64,000 nucleotides of DNA from Anniella stebbinsi. Lineage: Eukaryota; Chordata; Lepidosauria; Squamata; Anniellidae. The stretch covers positions 94,892,609-94,956,608 of the forward strand of contig JARDYH010000003.1 of NCBI GenBank assembly GCA_029215795.1, in the 5' to 3' direction. The notes beneath the pieces were generated by a model. That model made no database searches and was not told the DNA's origin. It saw only the letters and a program-made list of their open reading frames with translations. This document shows positions 1-10,917 of the stretch, piece by piece. The position numbers were made by a program, and so were the translations under genes. Numbering within the stretch: the first letter of the stretch is position 1; every line of letters begins with the position of its first letter.

Positions 1-65
1 AGTTGCGACTAGAATCCAGATCTTCTGAGTCCCAATCTGACATGCTAGCCGCTATACCACACCGT
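1..65 (-). mobile_element. Sauria-type SINE head, truncated by window edge
   Basis: On the minus strand this reads as a tRNA-like head: gtgtggtatagcggctagc, then ttgggactcagaagatctgg and attctagtcgc. These correspond to the A-box and B-box parts of the copy at 8632. The rest is outside the window. Confidence 0.6.
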
Positions 66-736
66 CTACAACCTCAGGTGCAGTGCAGGATGCTATCCCA
101 TCAACAGGTCTAAAACATTTTGCTACCTGCGGCAAAGGATAAGATGGTGCCTTCCTCTCACCCCCTTCCATGTGGATTGGCAATTGAGTTTTACTTTAGT
201 ACTGGTGATGGGACAGTGCCCTATATTGTACCTGAGGGCAGCAGGCTAGTTTAAGGAGTGCAGGACAAGCTGTGCGGCACACTGAAGGAAATAGTCAGGG
301 GCAAAGGAGAAATGGTCAGAGGACTGCCATTGCTATCCACTAGAATCTGCTGCCTGAGGCAGTTGCTTCACTCTGGCTAATGGTAGGGCCTGCCTTACTC
401 ATCACAATCCATTTATCTTCTATACAGGGAATGGGGGCAGGGGTATTATCTTGTCTTCACCTCAGTCAACTAAATATCTGTTGCTTTGCATTAATTTTAA
501 GTCCAGCTGGGGAGGGAACACAGGGATCTTGCCAAGTTCAATGCCAACCCCCTTTTGAATGTGCCTACAAAGAGAGAAGGAACGTTGGGGTGGATTGTGC
601 CCCGAGTTAATGTTGCTTTGAGCTCCTTGGAAGCACAGAGCAGGAATGTAAATGTGACAGATAAATAAATGAATATATAAGTATAGCTTACATCAAGTGC
701 AATAAATCTTCTAATCCTCCTCTAAATGCATTACAG
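1..736 (+). other. SEMA3D: SEMA3D intron, 3' portion
   Basis: This is the downstream end of an intron that starts before the window and ends at the acceptor before 737. It holds the head of a minus-strand SINE at 1-65. A dispersed-repeat fragment at about 340-400 contains the gcctgaggcagttgcttcac block that recurs weakly near 28.5 and 28.67 kb. Nothing else was recognised. Confidence 0.7.
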
Positions 737-799
737 ATATTTTGGCCTGCAGCAAAAGAGAAGGTGGATTTATGTAAACTGGCTGGGAAAGATGCCCAT
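737..799 (+). CDS. SEMA3D: SEMA3D coding exon (first in window), Sema domain
   Basis: This 63-nt exon is read in frame 0 and begins IFWPAAKEKVDLCKLAGKDA. The WPA...C-LAGKD block is typical of class 3 semaphorins, which are secreted guidance ligands acting through neuropilin/plexin receptors. Acceptor ttacag ends at 736 and donor gtaagt starts at 800, so both splice sites are canonical. The length of 63 nt matches the usual size of this exon in the family. The last codon (His) runs in phase 0 into the exon at 10422, which starts Thr-Glu-Cys-Ala. Exons for the signal peptide and the start of the Sema propeller are upstream of the window. The SEMA3D assignment rests mainly on the more distinctive later exons. 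Confidence 0.85.
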
Positions 800-3247
800 G
801 TAAGTACAATACATGTATACATTACTTTCAGTTGTGTGGGTGCTGGTTAAAATCTGTATATTGAATAAATCAGGTGCATTGAAATAGGTCATATCACCTC
901 TCCTTTATTTTATCTAGCCAAATGCCTGTTGTCAAGACAATGGGATGTATGAAAAGGGGGGTAGGGGGTGGATGGATGCTTCAAGAACCCTTGGGGGAGA
1001 CTGTACACATCTTTGTGATCTGCTTGGCCATCCTACCTAATATCAATCTAAGTGTTGAAATAAATAAATGGAGAGGTATGAAACTATTTCCACTAGCTGG
1101 AAATATCAATATTGTTTCGGGTTGATGTTGTATGATTTCACTGCATTTTATTATTTGTATCCTGTTTTGAGATTATTTTATAATGAAAAGTAGGTAGGAA
1201 ACGTCTTAAATAAATAAGGGGGGAATCCTATGGGATCCAGTCTTGGAGGCTTACGAGCACTGCAGAGGTGATCTTCATCTTCGTCATGCCACCTACTCTG
1301 CATTTCAGCTAGCTGAGGTGTCGCAGAGGGGGAGGGAAGGAGGCTGGAGAGGCTTCAGGATATGGCAGAAGCTGGCCTCTCCAATCCCCTCCTTGCACAT
1401 GGGGACACCCCCTTTACCTCCTCTGCTTTTGTGACCTCGGAGAGGCAGCCAGTGTGAGGAGGAGGGGTGAAGAGCTCAGATTCTTGAGCCCAAGGTCAGA
1501 ACACTGACTCGTCTAGGGGCCACCAGATCACTACATAAACGAAACAAAATGATACGAACTTAAATCTTAAAGGGCAGTAATCCTCCATCAGTTCCCTTGC
1601 GCTCTGCTGATTCTGTTGCACAAGCTGTGGATTCCAGTGGTTCCACTACATAACTGGCACTCGCCATTTGCATAACAACAATTTAGTGCTTCTCAGAGGA
1701 AGCCCTCAAACATGTGAAAATGCTCATTTCTCGATCGGGGCAGGTCAGCAGAGCTCCCTTATTTATGCGAGTTCTGCCGAACTGCCCCGTTCCAGAAAAA
1801 AAGCATTGTCACTCATTTCCAGGAAGGGCTAGATTTCCCTACTCCTTGCGGGCAGGAATTGGCGGGATGTAATTGGCAGAGGCATAACCACCTCGTTGGA
1901 TTCTGCCCAAAATATTTTAAAATCTGAAAGTTTGTTTTAAAATCTCCGTGCAAATAAAATGTGTTTTCCTCCCCACACCTGGTGCTGAAAAGAGTACAGG
2001 GTTGGTGCCAGGTGGTCTTCCCGTGGGAGGGCATTCCAGAATTGGGCCGCCACCATGGAGAAGCCCCTCCGTTTTGTAGATGTTAACTATACTTCACTTA
2101 CTGAAGGAGTACGGGGAAAGGCCTCCTCTGATGATCTTAATGCATGGGCGCGTTGATAATCTACTGATTACATTTCAAATCTTTCCAATAACAGCTCAAT
2201 AACAGCTGTTCTCTGGTTGGATGAATAAAAGCGAAAAGAATAAAATAAACCACAGCACTATGGGCTGTATTTGGGGAGGGACAGAAAAAAAATTTCTGTC
2301 CCCCTAAGAATGGGGGCGCGATTGCGGCCGCAGCTTTTGACGTGGATCCTTTCTTCAACTTGCAGCTCCGCCACCATTTGCAGAGGCAGCGATTGCAATT
2401 CAAAGCTGTGTGAGCTACCATGCCCCTGCTGGAACAACAGTCCATCAGGATATAACGTTGTTACAGATGCATTGCTGGAAAGGGAGGGGGAAAGGTGATG
2501 GGTGGAGGTCACGATCCCCTCCCACCCGAACAGTGAGTCTGAAGCGATGCTGCATCCTGATGGAAAACAGCGGGCTGCAGGGTTGCTCTTTTGAGCTGCA
2601 AACAGTAGCAAAGCTGTTCATTAAAGAAAGAACCAAAGAAGCGACCATCGCTGCCACTGCCTCCCTGACCACATTTTATTAGACTCCCCTCCTCAAAAGT
2701 GTCCCCCCCACCTCTCCATCAAACTCCTCACCACATTTCTCCTCACTGCCTCCTTCTGTTTTTTTGGGAGGAAAAACCTTTGGCTTAGCTCTATTCCTTG
2801 GGTTTATTTATTGTGGAGCGCAGGACGAAATAAAGAGACGAGACAACTGCTTGGAATTTAAACATGGGCCACATTTTATTCAACAAGATCTGCAGACAGG
2901 GTAACACCTAAGCGGGCATCTACATCATGGCTTCATCCAGAGCCATCCCTGGGTCGGGCGAGCCATTCTATCCCATGTGGTGGCGCTTGCCATCTCGCCA
3001 CCCCATGGGCTCTCCCTTTGGGTAGGGAGATCTCCCTGCGTCACCACCCTCGTGCCACACGGCTCCGAGCAGGTGAGTCAGGTTAGCCTCAGAGGTAAGC
3101 CTTAACCTCCCAGCTGGTGCCACACGGCTCCCAACCTTGGGCTTCAGACTCTACCCCTCACCAAAACGGTGCCTGAGAATGCTCACCGATATCCCTCCCC
3201 CTCTAGATGCCCGCGCCTAACCGCCACAAGGGGTGACAAGCATCAGC

Positions 3248-3831
3248 TTAGTCGCTCCCCCCCATGATACTAACAATTACAGTCCTCAAACCCCTCTGCA
3301 GATCTGCAAGAAAAATGTCATTTCCACTGTCAGACAAGTGGACCCCATCCTGCCTAAACAGCTCCCTCCTGGCTTTAGATATATCCGGGTGCCAAAGGCT
3401 AAGATCACCATGTTTAACCAGATCTTTATAGATCTCCGTATTCACTCTCCTCCAAGCCCGTTCCATAGCCTGGACCTCACACCCCGCTCCCCAAGTGAAT
3501 CTTGGGAGCATACAGTACCAGATGATCCTGACACCATGCCACTGCATCCGCAGGCTCTCCAAGTCGGCTTTTATTTGCCAAATCAGGGCCTTGCCCTTCA
3601 TCTTCCCTGGATCATTGCCACCCAAATGAATGAGCAATATCTGCGGCCAATCTGTCCCCGGATGTCGGTGCAATAACATAGGAATGAGGCTCTCCCACCT
3701 GAATCTGTGCATATTGACTGAATCTGAATCTGTGCATATTGACTCAGCCCCAGCTGTAATCCATGACTCGACTTGGCTGCACGTCTGCTGGCCCAGAAAA
3801 CCATGCTATGGCCGCAGATGCTCACTTTCAA
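3248..3831 (-). pseudogene. Ngaro-like ORF3, SGNH hydrolase, frameshifted
   Basis: Two overlapping frames carry one protein. The first (from about 3831) has VSICGHSMVFWASRRA, with the Ser of SGNH block I as GHS. The second (about 3712 to 3248) has WESLIPMLLHR, ILLIHLGGNDPGK (block III Gly and Asn) and RQDGVHLSDSGNDIF (block V Asp and His). The frame change falls in a 25-bp direct repeat (copies at 3701 and 3726). Esterase-like SGNH ORFs are known in vertebrate Ngaro elements; their role is unproven. Catalytic residues are all present but split across frames. The first frame follows in phase behind the recombinase stop at 3877-3879. Confidence 0.8.
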
Positions 3832-3876
3832 TGGGGTGAAGCCCGTCCGGAGATCTACGGATCAAACACGACAACA

Positions 3877-4446
3877 TTAGACTTCAGCCGCCTCCCGCCT
3901 TCCGCAAGGCAGCGGCCTCACGTATGTCCTGAAGGCCCCGGAGCGCCATCTTCCCACATTCTGAATTTGACGTGGAGAAAAACCCAATGAAGCTGCCGTG
4001 GATGCAGCCCCAATACGGAACGAATGCGTTCCGAACAGTACGTTCTGTAAACCCAAGCTAGAAAGCGCCCTCTTAGTTGTACACCAGAATTGGTACTTCG
4101 TCAACTGAGAGGCGTCCTGATGGCGAATCTCTGCCAATAAAGGAAGTTGCTTATCCGGAGCCCGGGGGGAGAGCCGTGTCCAACCCCGTAACGCGCGTCT
4201 CACCCTAAAGTCTTCTGTATTGTCTCTAACCCCTTTTATCTTGGACAAGAAGGCCAACGCTGCCAACTTTCCGCCGATTGTACGGGCTGATAGGCCACAC
4301 CGGCGGGAGTAAACGCAAAATTGCAGAATGTGTTCCACCGGGATGGGCCACTCTAACTGTAATTGAGACGATATACAGAAATCAAGAAATTCCCTACCTG
4401 CCCTTTGGTATGCAGCCCTGGTGCTAGGCGCCACTGACTGCCACAT
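3877..4446 (-). pseudogene. Ngaro-like tyrosine recombinase with internal deletion
   Basis: The open frame continues upstream of the first Met as ADWRDDIEQAMWQSVAPSTR. The core-binding part (SVAPSTRAAYQRAGREFLDF) is followed by SARTIGGKLAALAFLSKIKG. The catalytic C-terminal part has THSFRIGAASTAASLGF (H-x-x-R), VGRWRSGAF and the nucleophile context TYVRP. Between LPLLAEI and LTKYQFW the segment expected to hold the first catalytic Arg (the ALR-x-x-E box) is missing, roughly 100 residues by comparison with the family as I know it. The protein is about 190 residues where about 290 would be usual. Such enzymes insert circular DNA copies by site-specific recombination. This copy should be inactive. 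Confidence 0.8.
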
Positions 4447-4454
4447 AGCCTGCT

Positions 4455-6209
4455 CTATGTCGTCCCTCCAATCTGCCAGAGCATTGGTGGCATCTCCTCG
4501 GGTGTTTGCCGAGCCCAGGGAGCCAGTTCCCGGAAACGTTGGACCTGATGACGCGATAGAGCGTCAGCAATGTCATTGTTCAAGCCCGGTATATGGCGAG
4601 TTCTGAACAGGATGTTGTGTTGCAGGCAGTGCAAAGTTAAGATGCGCACCAACACTATCACTCTAGCGTTGCGGGACGACAACGTGTTAAGCACGTGTAC
4701 AGTGGCCTGGTTGTCACACCAGAACTGCACTGTAGAATTTGACAATTCCGAAGCCCAAATGTGTGCTGCGACGTATATTGGAAAGCATTCCAACAACGTT
4801 AAGTCCCTGCATATACCCCTGGACTTCCATGTGGCCGGCCATTGCTCGGCACACCATTTATCCCTCCAAATTACGCCAAATCCCCAGGAACCTGATGCGT
4901 CCGAATGGACCTGCATCTCTGCCCCCAGCAGTAACTCACGTCTCAAAAAAGAGACCCCATTAAAGCACCGCAGGAACTCAAGCCATACCTCTAAATCCTC
5001 CCTCATGGATTTGGTCACCCACACTAAATGGTGCTGACACCGTAGTCCTGCCATTGCGGTACAAAACCGCCGAACGAAAGCCCGACCCGGTGCAATGACC
5101 CGGCACGTGAAGTTCAGGTGGCCCACCAGTTCCTGCAACTGCTTCAATGAGACCTTCCTGGCGTGTGAGATCTCCCTCAACCGACTACGGAGAGCCATTA
5201 GTTTGTCCATTGGCAACCGACAACACTGAGTCACCAAGTCGATCTCTATTCCCAGAAACATGAGGGTCGTACAAGGACCCTCCGTCTTTTCCTGCGCAAG
5301 CGGCACCCCCAACTCACTGGCTAACGCCTGGAACTCCTTCATCAAGAATGTGCACCGAGGGTTCATCCCCGGACCCGAGAGCAGGAAATCATCCAGGTAG
5401 TAAACCACCTCCTGCCCCCCCGTCCTGTCCGTAAGGGCCCATTCCAAGAAAGAACTGAATCTTTAGAACATTGCGCAGGATATGGAACAGCCCATGGGTA
5501 GGGCCCGGTCCACATAAAACCGTTCCTGAAAACAAAAACCCTGGAGATCAAAGTCTACCGGGTGTATAGGGAGCAAGCAAAATGCAGCCTTAATGTCGCA
5601 TTTCCCCATCAAGGCTCCCTTTCCCTGCCTCCTCGTCATGGCGACGGCTGAATCGAATGATGCGTATTTAACTGAACACAAGTGATCAGGAATAGCATCA
5701 TTCACTGACGCCCCTTTTGGGAAAGACAGATTATGGATTAATCTGTACTCCCCCGGTGTCTTCTTAGGTACAATGCCCAAAGGTGACACCCTCAACCGCG
5801 GCAGTGGCGGCCTGACATACGGGCCGACCACTCTCCCTGATAGCACTTCCTTGTCTATCTTTTGCCGAACCAAATTTTCCATCCATTGGATGGATTTTTG
5901 ATTCCGTGACATGGATGCTAACCTGGGACCCTGAAACGGAATGCGAAAACCGTAGGTAAAACCTTCCTCCAAATATGCTGCATCCTGACGTTTCGGATAT
6001 CGCGCCAGGAGCCTTTGAAGTGGGCCGATTTTGATCGGGCTGGGCCCCTTTTGCAGGAGTCTGTTGACCTCCCTGCCTTCTGGGTCCCTGCCCACCTCTA
6101 CCATTTCCCCATCCATTCCTATCTTTTGGACAGCTCGATGCTGGGTGACACGCGGCACAAATAGAGCATTCGTGTTTGTACCGGCAAGGGGAGCACGTGC
6201 ACATCCCAC
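4455..6209 (-). pseudogene. Ngaro-like reverse transcriptase-RNase H, one stop codon
   Basis: The frame is continuous from 6209 to 4455 except for a single TAA at 5465-5463, directly between PMGCSISCAMF and RFSSFLEW. RT landmarks visible are the PLGIVPKKTPGEYRLIHNLS region, the motif A aspartate in KCDIKAAF, and the YLDD box in VVYYLDDFLLSG. RNase H landmarks are VHSDASG, LTLLECFP, FWCDNQA and NNDIADALSR, which give the D-E-D-D set. The product would copy element RNA into DNA. The stop lies between motif A and the YLDD box, so no full RT can be made without readthrough. The reading shifts frame into the recombinase downstream; overlap of these frames is common in the group, so a mutation is not required. 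Confidence 0.85.
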
Positions 6210-7842
6210 GGGATGAAAACTCCCAACAGGGCTGACGGTATTGAACCCCCTGCCCCGCGCTCCCCTTGACGGTAGAGGCGGGTGGCAACTTGGCCACTAT
6301 ATGGCCACTATCCGATCTCTCGCCCATCCCCGGCCTTGCAGGAGTCATGTACTGGAGCCATAAATCCTGATCCCAGTTCAGAGCGTGATCGAAGGCTGCT
6401 CTTCTGCGGAACGACTCATCGTATAAAATCCAAGCTCCTCCCTCATACTCTGAATATGCTCGATAAATAATATCGAGATATTTAATCAATATACCCCCTT
6501 TACCCGGAAAGCGTTGCAGTATAACGCCCATGTAAATCAGAAAACCAGGCAGCCAATTAGCCCAAGTTCTTGCCACCCTCTTCTTCTTTAATCTCTCCAC
6601 CTCTTTCTCCACACTTTTATCCTTGTCATTGCTTTCCAGTTCACGGAAAAGCAAGGCAAAAACATCTACATACTCACCTTTCCAAATCTTTTCCTTTGTA
6701 CTGAGCAGAAGGTGATACCCCAGCGGAGCAGCCGTGCTCCCTGATGGCATGGCCCCCCGCTCAACACCCTGAAATGGGTCTGTTACACCCATGCCAGCCC
6801 CTGTTGTCCCCGATGACATGGTGCCAGCCGGACCCAACCACACCGCAGCACATGCTGCTGTACCAGCAGTTGCTGTAAGCTCGCCACCACCAGCATCACC
6901 AAGGGCCGCAGGTATCGCGCCACTGTCCATGATGCCACTATTTGCCAGACTACTGGACGTGCCAGAGGCCTGTGCCACTCTACTAGCTACACTGTCCAAG
7001 ATGCCACTATTTGCCTGACTACTCGACATGCCAGAGGCCTGTGCTACCCTACCAGCACCGGGAACAGCAGTCGCTGACACCGGCTCTGGCCTGCTGCCAT
7101 CACACCCAACCACGACCTGTTGTGCAATGGACCCCCTCACAGCCATGTGTTCCTGCCTCAGGCCAGCAGTCCCGAGACCTGCATACATCTCCTGCAAATT
7201 GTGCCATCCTGCTCTAGGGTCACTGAGAATGTGTGCGGCCCCAGTGCCCGGTGTCAACCAGCTCATCCCTGCAAGCCAAGGGTGCCACCCCCACGTAGTG
7301 GGAACAGCCCCCAAAGCCTGCGGCGGGGCCGGTGTGTTCAATGTGATGAGCTCACCTGGACCTCCGGTCTGTATCCCAGTCCCTGGCGCCAACGATCCCC
7401 TCATGGTCCCTGTGTCGGGATATCCGCCCACCTGTGGATGTTGCTCCCCGACTCCAGCAGGACACTCCTGATCTGCAGAGGCCAACTCTGGACGTTCCGC
7501 CGTACGGCTTGTTGACGCTTCGATGGCATCCATTCTACTGGATAGAGAAAGCATTAGTTCCTCCTGCCTTTGCTTCCGCGTGTGATGACGCCTCGGTGCC
7601 GGCAACGCCACCCGCGCTGCCCCCTGCTCTTCCTCCATAGCCTGCATTCTGGCTAACAAAGCTGACAAGCGAGGGTCAATCTCGTCCTCGGAAGATGATT
7701 CATGCCATTGTCTAACACGCTTAAGCGGCGCCCAAGGAGCTTTTCCTTTACCTTTGGGCCCGCCCACCCCTTTCCTATGGGGCATAATGACCCTGGATCC
7801 TGTCAACCGTAGACCGCCGCCAGGCTCAGTAACACCCGACAC
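5764..7842 (-). pseudogene. Ngaro-like ORF1, gag-like protein with CCCH zinc finger
   Basis: This is an open frame of 692 codons. The Met at about 7785 (MPHRKG) is an alternative start. The N-terminal 60 residues are basic and then acidic (ESSSEDEIDP). The middle is low-complexity Ala/Gly/Ser-rich and includes two near-identical segments of about 20 residues around VAQASGxSSS, a local duplication. Around residues 540-580 there is C-x8-C-x4-C-x3-H followed by CSICAACHPASSC, the zinc-finger type seen in DIRS/Ngaro ORF1 proteins. The C-terminal part overlaps the RT frame (from 6209) in a different frame. The frame is intact but sits in a dead element, hence the pseudogene label. A nucleic-acid-binding, particle-forming role is inferred from the family. 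Confidence 0.75.
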
Positions 7843-7944
7843 CTAACCAGCAGCAACCGCAGCCAAAGGAGACCACCAGATCCCAGCTGGCCACGTGCGT
7901 TCTTATTATGTTAGGTATACCCAGTGTCCCGGGGATTGGGAGGC

Positions 7945-8172
7945 CCTGTCTACCCTGCACGCTAGCAATGGCAGCCCTATCTACCCTGCACGCGAAATGG
8001 AGGCACAGTCTACCCTGCACGCGAAATGGAGGCACAGTCTACCCTGCACTCTCGATATGGAGGCCCAGTCTACCCTGCACGTGCCAAATGGAGGCCCTGT
8101 CTACCCTGCTTGCTCTAAGTTGAGGCCCTGTCTACCCTGCACGCGCGAAATACAGGCCCAGTCTACCCTGCA
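7945..8172 (-). repeat. 29/31-bp minisatellite in element 5' leader
   Basis: Eight copies of ctaccctgc start at 7950, 7981, 8010, 8039, 8070, 8101, 8132 and 8163, spaced 29 or 31 bp. The intervening part is like ggaggccctgt and cgcgaaat. The array lies just upstream (element sense) of the gag-like ORF. It is a direct tandem array with no unique spacers, so it is not a CRISPR. A role in the element leader is possible but not shown. Confidence 0.9.
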
Positions 8173-8631
8173 GTGCCTTCCCGCCACTCCAGGTGCCGCC
8201 CCGCTCCCCGCTCGTCGGATTGCACAGGCTCTCCCAGCTGTAAACGGCCCTAGCAACAGGCGAAACCTGGCGCCTCCCGACCGCTTGCCGCCCCTGTCCT
8301 GGAGGTAAGCTCCCTGCTGGCTCCCCTCCCCCCGGGACGACCCCAGCGGATGCGGGCAGAGGCAATTGCTTATTTAATGTATGCTGTGCCTTTCTGCCAA
8401 AGCTCATGTCGGCTCATAGTAATCAAGTACAGGTTCAAAACAACGTCCTAGTTAAAACCTAAAGACAGATCCGTACAAAAGCACAATGACAAACACAACG
8501 ACAAAATAACGCATGGGAGCCATGTGTGGGAATGTTGGGAGAATATAAGGGGTTGGTATATTATGATTGATGCACAAGAGTCAAACTTTTGATAAGGCAG
8601 ACTTTCCTTGTATTCTCTTTTCTTTCATTGA

Positions 8632-8885
8632 GAGCCAGTGTGGTGTAGTGGTTAAAGTGTTGGACTGGGAGTCGGGAGATCTGGGTTCTAGTCCCCACTC
8701 AGCCATGGAAACCCACTGGGTGACTTTGGGCCAGTCACAGACTCTCAGCCCAACCTACCTCACAGGGTTGTTGTTGTGAGGATAAAATGGAGAGGAGGAG
8801 GATTATGTACGCTGCCTTGGGTTCCTTGGAGGAAAAAAAAGGCGGGATATAAATGCAATAATAAAATAAAAATAATAAATAATGA
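8632..8885 (+). mobile_element. Sauria-type tRNA-derived SINE, near full length
   Basis: The head gagccagtgtggtgtagtgg with gggttctagtcccc is tRNA-derived. The middle has gggccagtcacagactctca and cctcacagggttgttg. The tail is ggcgggatataaat followed by AATA-rich repeats. This organisation is the squamate-specific Sauria SINE, the main argument for the host group. No intact tRNA fold is expected. Confidence 0.85.
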
Positions 8886-9415
8886 GCATTCTAGAATGCC
8901 TGGTCTGAACCAGCATGCAACCAGGCTAAATGATGAGGTTTCAAGGACCACATGGTCTGAAGCAGAGCAAGAAAGGGGGATTGTGAACTGTGGCAACAGT
9001 TTCTATTGAGGGGCTTGTGGGGGGGAGGAGAGGAGTATTTATTACAGGATAGAGCTTGTAGGTTTCCATCGTTCAACATGAGTCCTTTGAAGTCAACGAG
9101 AGATATAACGTATGTGGATTTTCTCTGTTTTCATCTCTGCCTTTTGGGGGAAAAAAGCACAGCTTGATCACAATGTATTAATGAACGAAGACCCCTGAAT
9201 CAATATTGCAACAATTTGTTGACAGCTGCAGTGATTACAGACCTATGAGGCTGGCCTATATACAGCACTGTACTCTCGCAGGCAGTCAGAGATCCCATAC
9301 AAAAAGATCTGCTACTACCTGAGATCCTTTAATTAGAGTTTGCAGGAACAGAACTAGGGATCTTCTGAATGCAAAACACATACTGCTTCCATAATCCTCC
9401 TTGGACAGGACTGTG

Positions 9416-9461
<46 letters not shown>
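9416..9461. repeat. (ATC)n microsatellite
   Basis: About 15 perfect ATC units, at the end of a diverged repeat running to about 9910. Confidence 0.97.
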
Positions 9462-10421
9462 TAAAAATTAACCTGCTTTAATAGGCAGCTTACAATGTTA
9501 TAAACTATGAACATACAAATTACAATTAAACTGATATATACACGGCAGTAGCAGCAGCAGCTTATGATTTTTAAGCACCAAATGCAGACTGGAAGAAATG
9601 TGTCTTTGGGAATTTTTAAAAAGCTAGCTGTCATGAGACCATATGTATCTTGCTGGAGAGGGAGTTCCAAAGTTGTGGGGCCACCACTGAGAAAGCCCGG
9701 TCACTAGTACTTGCCAGCCTAATGGCTTTTGCTGTTGAGGCAGAGAGTAGGGCCCTGATGCTGACCTGAATGCTTATATAGCTAAAGGTGGTCCTCCAGC
9801 TAATGTGGTCCCAAACCATTTAGGAATTTAAAGGCCAAAACTAGCTCCTTGAATTGGGCCCAGAAAGTAACAGGTGCCCAATGTAAACAATGCAGAATAG
9901 GAGTAATATGATCCAAATGCCTGACGTTAATATCCTTCTTTCTCCCTTTTCCCAACACCTGTCGCTGCTTTTAGTTTCTGTCCATTCAACTTCATACATT
10001 CGTAAGTGTTCTCCTGGCTCCCTAGTCCAACCGTCTCTGATGTGTGATTTATTGATTCAGACATCACACCAGGCTATATTTCGTTCAAACCATGGTTTGC
10101 AAGGCCACTTCAACCCGTGATGCTGATGTACTTCCCAATCACAAATCATTTGGGTTGTCAATTCTGACGCCAAGCCATAGTGAACCGTACTTAACTATGG
10201 TTCGGTGTGAAATTTGGGTGCTGTACAAAAATTATATTTAAAATACTAAACTTTGTCGACAGGCTTACGATCTTAAAAGACCAGAAGTGAATTTTCTCCA
10301 GGTTCTTTCCACCTTCCGAGATAATGTATTGGCCGGGCTACTGAATATGCGACTTCATTGTGTGGGTGTATTTTGCACTGTTAATCATGATTAATCATTT
10401 CTGCTCACCTTTCCACAATAG

Positions 10422-10547
<126 letters not shown>

Positions 10548-10917
10548 TAATCCATTCCCAAATGGTGCATGACAAGCCATGGCTCTAACTTTTCCTAGCA
10601 TTCATCATTCCCTTGAAAAACACAGGCCGTGGCCATATAAAAAATGATCTGACAGCCCTTTATACAAACATCAGGGCAATGTTCAGTTTTTACCAGTGGT
10701 GTAAGAACTCATGTTCTCACATTTTTTTTGATGCGCGCATATTGCATGTTGGCAAAACCTCCATGTGCAAACAAGGTGATTAATATGGCTCAACATAGGC
10801 TCGCTTTTTCAGATGATTAATGGTGTAGAGAGCACATTTTAACCCAGATGCCTTACAGGACCTTTCCCCAGCAGGGAATAGGAGTAAGTGAAAGGAACCC
10901 CACCAGTCCATTGAAAG

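Larger units (their letters stand above)
2815..8520 (-). mobile_element. Ngaro-like tyrosine-recombinase retrotransposon, decayed
   Basis: Read on the minus strand, this region contains in order a gag-like ORF with a CCCH zinc finger, reverse transcriptase plus RNase H, a tyrosine recombinase and an SGNH hydrolase ORF. That order and the hydrolase are known for the Ngaro group of DIRS-like retrotransposons, which integrate through a recombinase instead of a DDE integrase. A minisatellite precedes gag, and a TTTATT at 2875-2880 (AATAAA on the element strand) follows the last gene. The element is dead: RT has one stop, the recombinase lacks its centre and the hydrolase is frameshifted. The boundaries are estimates. 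The split direct repeats expected for the group were not resolved by eye. Confidence 0.85.
800..10421 (+). other. SEMA3D: SEMA3D intron with Ngaro-like insertion
   Basis: This 9.6 kb intron contains a SINE-like tail (1125-1217), a dispersed-repeat fragment (2020-2155), the Ngaro-like retroelement (about 2815-8520, -), a Sauria-type SINE (8632-8885, +), an ATC microsatellite (9416-9461) and a diverged minus-strand repeat (9462-9910) whose gggagttcca/gccaccac block resembles 2020-2155. The stretches 1218-2020 and 2156-2815 show no gene. The latter has a CpG-containing patch around 2310-2345 with a NotI-type GCGGCCGC, but no promoter evidence. Confidence 0.75.

Noticed and set aside
2310..2420. 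CpG-containing patch with GCGGCCGC as a CpG-island promoter
   Set aside because: Too short and isolated, with no downstream exon or TATA/initiator context. It is more likely part of a repeat.
2271..2682. Cluster of overlapping frames on both strands at 2.2-2.7 kb
   Set aside because: Frames are open on both strands with no motif and lie outside the mapped retroelement genes. Treated as chance.
7945..8172. Regular 29/31-bp repeats as a CRISPR array
   Set aside because: The period is nearly all repeat with no unique spacers. It lies in a retroelement leader of a eukaryote.
8632..8710. tRNA-like head as a tRNA gene
   Set aside because: It is the head of a Sauria-type SINE with the usual body and tail.
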